From assembly GCF_008253865.1 (NCBI RefSeq), contig NZ_CP042331.1, positions 620,001 through 684,000 of the forward strand: a DNA stretch of 64,000 bases, read 5' to 3'. The translations under genes were made by a program, and so were the position numbers. The first letter of the stretch is position 1. Each line of letters starts with the position of its first letter. The notes below the pieces were generated by a model, which saw only the letters and a program-made list of their open reading frames with translations, made no database searches and was not told the DNA's origin. Of the stretch, positions 58,139-64,000 are shown piece after piece. The stretch comes from Bosea sp. F3-2. GTDB lineage: Bacteria; Pseudomonadota; Alphaproteobacteria; Rhizobiales; Beijerinckiaceae.

Positions 58139-58519
58139 TCAAGAACTCAGCGAACCCAGCCATACGGCGCCGATCGCGATCCAGGCGATAGCCGCCAGTT
58201 TTTCAAGTGGAAGGCTTTCGCCAAGCAGAAAATACGCGCCCACGGCGGTCATGGGGGCGATCAGGCTCGCAATCGGCAGCATGAAGCTGATGGGCAGCTT
58301 GACCATGGCCGAGTACCAACATACAGCGCCGATAACGACCATCAGTCCGGCGACCCAGATGAGCGGGTCGACAAGAAGCCGAGAAATGCCGGCAAGTAAC
58401 GAACGTTCCGATGCAGAGGCTTCGCCGATCTGCATCATTCGCGTCTTGAACAAAAGCTGGGAACCCGCGACAGAGACTAGGCTGACGGCGAATAGAAGCA
58501 GGGCTGTCAACTTTGTCAC
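58139..58519 (-). CDS. Small 4-TM EamA/SMR-type transporter
   Basis: 126-aa protein with four hydrophobic segments (LTALLLFAVSLVSVAGSQLL; LIWVAGLMVVIGAVCWYSAM; ISFMLPIASLIAPMTAVGAY; AAIAWIAIGAVWLGSL). PISFMLPIASLIAPM and GAYFLLGESLP are typical of EmrE/ArnE-ArnF-like half-size EamA proteins. ArnE/F-type pairs flip undecaprenyl-linked amino sugars, which would fit the aminotransferase encoded nearby. Only one such gene is present, so it would act as a homodimer. It begins 3 nt after the next methyltransferase's stop. Confidence 0.75.
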   Translation of the reverse strand: MTKLTALLLFAVSLVSVAGSQLLFKTRMMQIGEASASERSLLAGISRLLVDPLIWVAGLMVVIGAVCWYSAMVKLPISFMLPIASLIAPMTAVGAYFLLGESLPLEKLAAIAWIAIGAVWLGSLSS

Positions 58520-58522
58520 CGA

Positions 58523-59449
58523 TCAGCCTCCTTGGTGAAGCCCGACAGTTTCGGGCTCCGCAGCGTTCGGGTCGTGCTTCAACCGCATGATCATCGGAGA
58601 AGCGAATTCTGCCGGCAGTTTCTCAAGCAATCCAAGAAGGCCTAGCGCCCTTGCCGTCGACTGCACCTTGCCAGCCAGCCCGCCTTGCCGCTCCCTGAAC
58701 AAGGGGTCTTGGTCAAAGCGACGCATGGCTGCCGCGAGGAGGCCCCGATCGAACGAGACCGAAAGCCGGTTGCTGCGGGCAAAGCGTTTGACCCGGAACG
58801 CGGTGATGAAGTTCAGTTCTTCCCAGATCCCCGGGAGCCTCTTCACCGTCTCGCGATAGAGGTAGGCCGTCGCGCGCGGAAAGAAGGGAACCAACGGAAT
58901 GCCGAAATGAGGTTCGTACGGCACCGTATAGTTGGGGCACAGGTGAACCATAGTTCCTCCAGGTGCCAGCACGCCAGCCATGCCTCGCACGGCGCCTTCG
59001 AGGTCTGGAATATGTTCGAGTACGTTCGTCGAGTAGATCAGGTCGAATTGTCCATGTGTGGCGGGATCGAGCTGTTCCGCGCCGATACTCAGCCATTGTG
59101 TGCCGAGGCGGTCCGGCAGACTGCGGAGGATCGCCGAGCCGATCTCGGGCATGAAGCCGAAGCCCGAGGCGCCGGGTTCGAGGCCCGTGATGTCCGCACC
59201 TGATTGGCGCAGAAAACTTGCGAGGAGCCCAATTCCGCAGCCGACCTCCAGGACACGCATGCCGGGTCGCAGCAACGGGGCTACGAGTTCGAGTCCGACG
59301 CCGGCCTCATTGGCATAGGTCGCGAGCAATTGTGCCGCTTCTACCGGGCCGAGGCCGCAACGCTGCGCCACGGCTGCGATTTCGGGAGAGGCGAGTGCGG
59401 CCTCCGAGAATGCCTTGAACTCTCTAGCCACTGGTGAAACGCTCGGCAT
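58523..59449 (-). CDS. SAM-dependent methyltransferase
   Basis: 308-aa protein. Motif I is MRVLEVGCGIGLLASFLRQS at ~residues 64-83, with TGLEPGASGFGF and FDLIYSTNVLEHIPDLEGAV as later motifs; the C-terminal ~100 residues form an extra helical region (FRVKRFARSNRLSVSFDRGL). It is the most upstream gene of the minus-strand run 59449-55519. The substrate is unknown; the cluster suggests a sugar. Confidence 0.85.
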   Translation of the reverse strand: MPSVSPVAREFKAFSEAALASPEIAAVAQRCGLGPVEAAQLLATYANEAGVGLELVAPLLRPGMRVLEVGCGIGLLASFLRQSGADITGLEPGASGFGFMPEIGSAILRSLPDRLGTQWLSIGAEQLDPATHGQFDLIYSTNVLEHIPDLEGAVRGMAGVLAPGGTMVHLCPNYTVPYEPHFGIPLVPFFPRATAYLYRETVKRLPGIWEELNFITAFRVKRFARSNRLSVSFDRGLLAAAMRRFDQDPLFRERQGGLAGKVQSTARALGLLGLLEKLPAEFASPMIMRLKHDPNAAEPETVGLHQGG

Positions 59450-59760
59450 AATGTGACATTCACGCCGATAGCGACGGGCAAACGGCTAGGCCACAGCGCG
59501 CAGAATGCTTACTGATGGAGCCAAATTCTCCCGTTGCGATGGTTTCCAATCCGCGCATCGTCCCGGCTTTTTCATCGCGGCGCCCAATCGCCAACGCGGT
59601 TGCTAATGCACCAACCCACGCGCCGCATGCAAGTGAGCTCTATGCCATCCACGAGACGGGAGGGATCGGCGGCTCGCGTCAGGATCGTTTGCCGCAGCCC
59701 TCGGCCTGTGCGATTTGCGGGTAAGGCCGTTTGCGACCGAGCACGAAGGGAACGAGCATT
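59450..59760. other. Divergent intergenic region of the glycan cluster
   Basis: 311 bp between the minus-strand methyltransferase run and the plus-strand acyltransferase gene. It should hold both promoters. A 69-aa plus-strand frame (59515-59724) is Pro/Ala/Ser-rich without a ribosome site and I do not call it. Nothing else recognisable. Confidence 0.5.
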
Positions 59761-60423
59761 ATGAAGGACATCGTCATCTTCGGGGTCGGAAACATCGCGG
59801 AACTGGCTGCCTTCTATCTCACGCGGGATGCTGGTCGCCGTGTGGCGGGCTTCACCGTCGACGCGGCCTACCTCTCCGAGCCCTCCTGGAACGGCTATCC
59901 GGTGGTCGCGTGGGAGGAGGTGGAGCAACGCTTCCCGCCGGGTAGTACCGACGTCTTCGTCGCCGTCAGCTATACGAAGCTGAACAAGTTCCGGCGCGAC
60001 AAGGTCGCGGAGGCTCGCGCGAAAGGTTATGGCATCGCGAGCTATGTGAGTTCCCGCGCGACCATCTTCGAAGACTTCGTGGCACAGCCCAACCAGTTCA
60101 TCCTGGAAGACAACACCATCCAGCCCTTCGCCCGGATCGGCGAGAACGTCACGCTGTGGTCGGGGAATCACATCGGGCATCACAGTGCGATTGCCGAGGA
60201 TACGTTCATTGCATCCCATGTCGTCGTGTCCGGGGGCGTGACCATTGGCCCGCGCTGCTTCATCGGCGTGAACGTCACGATCCGGGATCATGTCACCATC
60301 GGAGCGGATTGCGTCATCGGCGCCGGCAGCCTGGTCCTGTCCGACATTCCCGACAATTCGGTTCTGTCGCCAGCCTCGACCGAGATTTCCAAGGTGCCGA
60401 GCCATCGCTTGCGGCGGATCTGA
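59761..60423 (+). CDS. NeuD-like sugar O/N-acyltransferase with left-handed beta-helix
   Basis: 220-aa protein. Residues ~1-90 are a nucleotide-binding-like Rossmann domain (MKDIVIFGVGNIAELAAFYL); residues ~95-210 are the hexapeptide-repeat acyltransferase domain (IQPFARIGENVTLWSGNHIG, HHSAIAEDTFIASHVVVSGG, VTIGPRCFIGVNVTIRDHVT), with a likely catalytic His in NHIGHHS. It would acetylate, formylate or acylate an amino sugar made by the WecE-type enzyme. The start at 59761 has AAGGGAA upstream. It is followed after 4 nt by the beta-propeller gene. Confidence 0.85.
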   Translation: MKDIVIFGVGNIAELAAFYLTRDAGRRVAGFTVDAAYLSEPSWNGYPVVAWEEVEQRFPPGSTDVFVAVSYTKLNKFRRDKVAEARAKGYGIASYVSSRATIFEDFVAQPNQFILEDNTIQPFARIGENVTLWSGNHIGHHSAIAEDTFIASHVVVSGGVTIGPRCFIGVNVTIRDHVTIGADCVIGAGSLVLSDIPDNSVLSPASTEISKVPSHRLRRI

Positions 60424-60427
60424 TCAG

Positions 60428-61330
60428 ATGACCTGGCGTAAACTCGGGCTGATTTTCACACCGACCAGAGGGCACCCGGCACTGGCGACCCATGCTGCGC
60501 TGCCGGTCGCAGCGCCGCTCTCGGGTGACTTCGTCAGGGTCTTCTATTCGGGTCGCGATGCGGATAACCGCTCTTCCGTCGGATCGGTCGTCATCCGCCT
60601 CGCGGAACGGCCACATGTCGAGGACGCTCCGCCGGCCCCCATCCTAGAGCCTGGACCGCGCGGCGCCTTTGACGATAGTGGCCTCGGTGTCGGCAGCATC
60701 GTGCGCGCAGGGGCGGAAGACCGGCTCTACTATATGGGTTGGAATGTCGGCGGCGCGGTTCCCTGGCGCAATGCCATAGGCGTGGCGGTCGGTTCCGTAA
60801 AAGAAGGACGCTTCGAGCGGCTTTCCGCAGGGCCGATCATGGACCGCGATATGGTCGACCACTACAGCCTATCCTATCCTTGGGTCCTGCAGGCTGGGCC
60901 CCGATCCTGGCTGATGTGGTACGGAACCCATTTGGCCTGGGGGGCGGACAAGGCGGACATGTCGCACGCGATCAGGCGTGCAACGAGCGCCGACGGGATC
61001 TCATGGGTGCGTGATCCTGTGGTCGTGCTCGGTCCTGAGGAGGAGGACATCGCGGTCGTTCGCCCCTCTGTCCTCGCCAGGGGGGATGGTTTCGAGATGT
61101 GGTTCGCACGGCGTGGACATGGCCCCTATGGCCTTGGTCACGCCGTTTCCGCGGATGGCATTTCCTGGCGTCGTACCGCCGTGCAAATGCCGGCCCCAGA
61201 CACGGAGGGATGGGAAGGCGGAGCGGCGACCTATCCCGCCGCCTTCACCCATGCTGGGCGCCTCTGGCTCCTCTACAACGGCAGCGGCTATGGCGCAGCC
61301 GGCTTCGGGCTCGCGGTTTGGGAGGAGTGA
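60428..61330 (+). CDS. Glycosidase-like beta-propeller protein (GH43/GH130-type fold)
   Basis: 300-aa protein. Repeated blades end with SGDFVRVFYSGRDADNRSSV, AEDRLYYMGWNVGG, RSWLMWYGTH, DGFEMWFARRGHGPY and RLWLLYNGSGYG, a five-bladed propeller outline. Similar proteins occur in O-antigen and capsule clusters beside WbqC and DegT proteins. Catalytic acids are not certain. It may hydrolyse, phosphorylyse or bind a glycan. The last 43 nt overlap the convergent methyltransferase gene. Confidence 0.7.
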   Translation: MTWRKLGLIFTPTRGHPALATHAALPVAAPLSGDFVRVFYSGRDADNRSSVGSVVIRLAERPHVEDAPPAPILEPGPRGAFDDSGLGVGSIVRAGAEDRLYYMGWNVGGAVPWRNAIGVAVGSVKEGRFERLSAGPIMDRDMVDHYSLSYPWVLQAGPRSWLMWYGTHLAWGADKADMSHAIRRATSADGISWVRDPVVVLGPEEEDIAVVRPSVLARGDGFEMWFARRGHGPYGLGHAVSADGISWRRTAVQMPAPDTEGWEGGAATYPAAFTHAGRLWLLYNGSGYGAAGFGLAVWEE

Positions 61331-61953
61331 CGGACAAGGACCGTGAACTCCCAGAGGCCATAGTCCTGGAGGATGGCGACTTGCCGGCCATAGCGATCGA
61401 GGCAAGTCCGCAGCATCGCCACCGGATCCACATAGTGCAGATCTTCGCGGCGTCGCTCCGGGTCCGAGGACATTGACAGCATGTTGAATCCGAAGCCGCG
61501 ACAACCGAGATGGGCCAGGTTGTCGATGGTCTCATCGACATGGCTCGCCCAGGACGCCGCATCCGCACCTCGCCGGACGTTGAAAATCCCACTCGCAATG
61601 GCGAAGTCGCAGGAGGCAGGGGGATCGTCACCGACATGCCAGCATCGGTCCGGACCCTCGCCGAAGGTTCGCCGCGCGGCCTCGATCATGGCGGCAGACA
61701 AGTCGCAGCCGACATAGCGGCCGGTATGCCCTGCCGCGCGCAGCACCGACAGAAAATCGCCGTATCCGCAACCCAGATCGAGCACAGATGCTGCCGGATC
61801 GCCTGCCAGAAGGCGCAGGAATTGTTGATGCCTCAGGCGGTGGGAGGCGTCGTCCTTCCAGTCCACGCCCTTCGCGGTCGGTCCATGGCGCTCGATTGCC
61901 GTCGTATAGTAGTCGCGCACCGCATCGCGAATGAGATGCCGTTCATCGCTCAT
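61288..61953 (-). CDS. Class I SAM-dependent methyltransferase
   Basis: 221-aa protein. Motif I is SVLDLGCGYGDFLSVLRAAG at ~residues 56-75, then YVGCDLSAAMIEAA and CDFAIASGIFNVRRG. The N-terminus (VRDYYTTAIERHGPTAKGVDW) recalls N- or O-methyltransferases of glycan clusters. Its end overlaps the propeller gene on the other strand by 43 nt, and its start overlaps the wbqC stop by 4 nt, so it is co-transcribed with wbqC and wecE. Confidence 0.85.
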   Translation of the reverse strand: MSDERHLIRDAVRDYYTTAIERHGPTAKGVDWKDDASHRLRHQQFLRLLAGDPAASVLDLGCGYGDFLSVLRAAGHTGRYVGCDLSAAMIEAARRTFGEGPDRCWHVGDDPPASCDFAIASGIFNVRRGADAASWASHVDETIDNLAHLGCRGFGFNMLSMSSDPERRREDLHYVDPVAMLRTCLDRYGRQVAILQDYGLWEFTVLVRHSSQTASPKPAAP

Positions 61954-62681
61954 GCCGCAACTCCACGGTATCGGCCCAGGACGATAGCGCGGGTCTGGTC
62001 GAGGCCCAGGTTGAGAAGAGTGTCGACAATCGAAACGCCTGAAGCAAAATCGCCCCAGACTTGCGGATACGGCTCCCCGAACCGGCTATAGTCCATCCAC
62101 TCGACCTGCATGCCGAGCGCATTGAACTCGTCCTCGTCCAGATAGCTCTTGGCCGAAGGGCCAGACAGGTAGATCTGAGCGTCAGCGGCAGCCGAGAGCT
62201 TCACCAATCGCTCCGTTGGGCGCATTGCGGCCATGGCCTCCCGCGGCAACAGGTCGATGTCGCGGAGGAGGCGCGTTTCGATCCCGAGTTCCTTGCACAG
62301 CGCCGTGATCATGCCCTGGTTGACCTGTGACAAAGTCGGCAGATCCGCAATCGTCTCGAATAGGCGCCGGACCAATGGAAATGCATCGTCGAAATGGGTC
62401 GCACGACGGTATGCTATCTCGATGCTCTTCAGATGAGCCTGCCACCAGCCAGGATCGGCAATGCGCATGCTGTCAATCGGGGCGTGGAAGTTGCCTTTCT
62501 GCTGGACGGGCACGGACAGCCAGTGAACGCCCTGAGGTGTCTTGATCACATTGCGCGTGCGCCAGTCACGCCGAGTGAACTGGACGCTATCGAAAAATAC
62601 GAACGTTTCGCAAAGTGCGATGGCGGCGAAGAAACCTCGCCACGGTATGTAACTCGATTGAATGATCGCGACGCGCTTCAT
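61950..62681 (-). CDS. WbqC-family protein
   Basis: 243-aa protein. The family opening RVAIIQSSYIPWRGFFAAIA with FVFFDSVQFTRRDWRTRNVI is unmistakable, and YLSGPSAKSYLDEDEF is typical of the C-terminal part. WbqC proteins are encoded in O-antigen and capsule loci and are thought to act in amino-sugar acylation, but I know of no settled reaction. It starts 1 nt after the wecE stop on the same strand. Confidence 0.9.
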   Translation of the reverse strand: MKRVAIIQSSYIPWRGFFAAIALCETFVFFDSVQFTRRDWRTRNVIKTPQGVHWLSVPVQQKGNFHAPIDSMRIADPGWWQAHLKSIEIAYRRATHFDDAFPLVRRLFETIADLPTLSQVNQGMITALCKELGIETRLLRDIDLLPREAMAAMRPTERLVKLSAAADAQIYLSGPSAKSYLDEDEFNALGMQVEWMDYSRFGEPYPQVWGDFASGVSIVDTLLNLGLDQTRAIVLGRYRGVAA

Positions 62682-63836
62682 TCAGGCGGACCGTCCGAAA
62701 TAAGCAAAGATGGCTTCAACCACCCTGGACACCTCGTCATCGTCGAGCGTGTAGTAGAGCGGTAGGCGCAAAAGCCGGTTGCTGATCCGGTTAGTCACGG
62801 CAAGGTCTCCCGACGCGCGCCCAAACTTGCGACCGGCCGGAGCCGAATGAAGCGGTACGTAGTGAAAGACGGCGTTGATATCGCGCGCGTTCAGATACCG
62901 AATGAGGTCGGCACGCACGGCTTCCGACTCGAGCAGGAGCCAGAAGATATGGCCGTTGACCTCGGTTCCCGTGGCGCGGGGCAGGATGACGGTACCGTCC
63001 GCCGCCAGAGGCGCCAGGCTTTCGCGATAGAGGTCGTAGATGACGCGCCGGCGCGCGCAGATGATGTCGGCTTGTTCGAGCTGGGCCATGAGGAAGGCGC
63101 TGACGATCTCGCCCGGGCAATAGGACGAGCCGATGTCCTGCCAGGTGTATTTGTCGACCTGGCCGCGGAAGAAGCGGCTGCGGTCCGTGCCTTTTTCGCG
63201 AATAATCTCGGCACGGTCGAGCAGGCGCTCATTGTTGAGGATGAGGGCTCCGCCCTCTCCCGAGATGACATTCTTGGTCTCGTGGAAGGAGAGGCAACCG
63301 AGGTCACCTATCGTTCCGAGAGACTTGCCCTTGAACGTTGAGAGATGAGCTTGTGCTGCATCCTCCACCACCAGCAGGTCGTGTTGGCCGGCGATCTCCA
63401 TGATAGCGTCCATGTCGCAGGCGAGGCCCGCATAATGAACTGGGACGACAACCTTGGTCCGCTCGGTGATGGCCGGTTCGATGTGAGCCGGATCGATATT
63501 GAGGGTGTCCGGGTCGATATCAACGAAGACGACGGTGGCGCCGCGCAGAACAAAGGCCGTCGCCGTGGCGGAGAAGGTGAACGACGGCATGATCACCTCG
63601 TCCCCCGGCCCGACCTCGGACAACATCGCGGCCATCTCGAGCGCTGCGGTGCAGGAGTGGGTCATCAGTGCGCGGCGGGCGGACAGGGCCTGCTCCAGCC
63701 ACGTCTCGCAGCGCTGCATGAATGGCCCTCCGCCAGCGATGGTCCCGTTCTGGATGGCCTGAGCGATATACTCGAGTTCTTTCCCGACGATTGCAGGCCG
63801 ACCGAAGGGGATCTTCTCGCTTTGCAGGTTGTTCAC
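62682..63836 (-). CDS. wecE: dTDP-4-amino-4,6-dideoxygalactose transaminase (WecE/RffA type)
   Basis: 384-aa DegT/DnrJ/EryC1 PLP aminotransferase. It resembles E. coli WecE throughout: RRALMTHSCTAALEMAAMLS, GDEVIMPSFTFSATATAFVL, VVPVHYAGLACDMDAIME, LGCLSFHETKNVISGEGGAL with the PLP lysine, and FFRGQVDKYTWQDIGSSY. It makes dTDP-4-amino-4,6-dideoxy-D-galactose from the 4-keto sugar. No rmlA or rmlB is in the window, so the dTDP-sugar comes from elsewhere. It is the first gene of the minus-strand trio wecE-wbqC-methyltransferase. Confidence 0.93.
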   Translation of the reverse strand: MNNLQSEKIPFGRPAIVGKELEYIAQAIQNGTIAGGGPFMQRCETWLEQALSARRALMTHSCTAALEMAAMLSEVGPGDEVIMPSFTFSATATAFVLRGATVVFVDIDPDTLNIDPAHIEPAITERTKVVVPVHYAGLACDMDAIMEIAGQHDLLVVEDAAQAHLSTFKGKSLGTIGDLGCLSFHETKNVISGEGGALILNNERLLDRAEIIREKGTDRSRFFRGQVDKYTWQDIGSSYCPGEIVSAFLMAQLEQADIICARRRVIYDLYRESLAPLAADGTVILPRATGTEVNGHIFWLLLESEAVRADLIRYLNARDINAVFHYVPLHSAPAGRKFGRASGDLAVTNRISNRLLRLPLYYTLDDDEVSRVVEAIFAYFGRSA

Positions 63837-64000
63837 AGTTTCGCTTTCAGAGTGCGCGGAATCTCGTTCACCAGCCTCCGGAGAGGCCAGCGAGCCTATG
63901 CTCGCGGGTTGTTTTGGCAGCGGGAGCTGGCTATGTCTACTCGCGTCAAGGGGCTTGTCCCGCTGTTCTCAGGACATTGTTTTGGCCGACGAAATCGATT
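63837..64000. other. Upstream region of wecE at the window edge
   Basis: 164 bp. It should contain the wecE promoter. At the very edge the minus strand can be read IDFVGQNNVLRTAGQAP before a stop, and the plus strand has an ATG at 63934 (MSTRVKGLVPLFSG) running off the window. Neither is long enough to call. Confidence 0.4.

Noticed and set aside
1..64000. CRISPR arrays
   Set aside because: No regularly spaced direct repeats with unique spacers were found; the periodic sequence at 14.6-16.0 kb is the RTX coding repeat.

Overview
The window looks like chromosomal DNA of a high-GC alphaproteobacterium of the Rhizobiales (Hyphomicrobiales), most likely Bosea or a close relative. This rests on gene order and repeats, not on any search. 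The order dusB-ntrB-ntrC-ntrY-ntrX-hfq-hflX, the fused ispDF gene, the pdhA-pdhB-pdhC-lpdA-lipA-ratA block with a lipoyl domain on PdhB, and three families of short palindromic intergenic repeats all fit that group.

Layout. 1-8.1 kb: a partial XRE regulator with candidate operators, then a co-directional run of housekeeping genes (MBL hydrolase, tatD, metG, holB, tmk, D,D-carboxypeptidase, rlpA), followed by tRNA-Ser(UGA). 8.9-14.3 kb: threonine aldolase and three ion transporters (Ca2+/H+ exchanger, SulP, CDF). 14.6-22.2 kb: a secretion cluster with an almost pure RTX repeat protein divergent from a type I exporter (ABC and membrane-fusion subunits), a LuxR-type regulator and an exported M23 peptidase. 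22.2-27.6 kb: a methyltransferase, an orphan Bug-type binding protein, recX, arfB, mazG, hflX and hfq. 27.9-35.3 kb: the two nitrogen two-component systems NtrYX and NtrBC, with dusB. 35.4-47.4 kb: isoprenoid, NAD-salvage, lipoate and pyruvate dehydrogenase genes with several envelope proteins and a DUF559 gene lodged in the pdh operon.

At 47.5 kb the core ends. A 49-nt 3' fragment of tRNA-Lys(UUU) marks an integration site and sits directly before a tyrosine recombinase. It is followed by a compact set of small phage- or satellite-like genes (an XRE-like protein, an AlpA-like protein, several unknown ORFs and a replication/HTH-type protein), a second divergent tyrosine recombinase, a Nudix hydrolase and a truncated SRAP gene. 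No intact tRNA-Lys is visible to the right, so the island either extends past the window or its far end has decayed.

From 55.5 kb to the end lies a surface-glycan cluster: a GT-C-like polytopic protein, three SAM methyltransferases, a small 4-TM transporter, a NeuD-like acyltransferase, a beta-propeller glycosidase-like protein, a WbqC protein and a WecE-type sugar aminotransferase. Together they suggest synthesis and decoration of an N-acylated 4-amino-4,6-dideoxyhexose. The most unusual parts are the tRNA-Lys island with its uncharacterised small genes and the RTX/T1SS/LuxR/M23 cluster.
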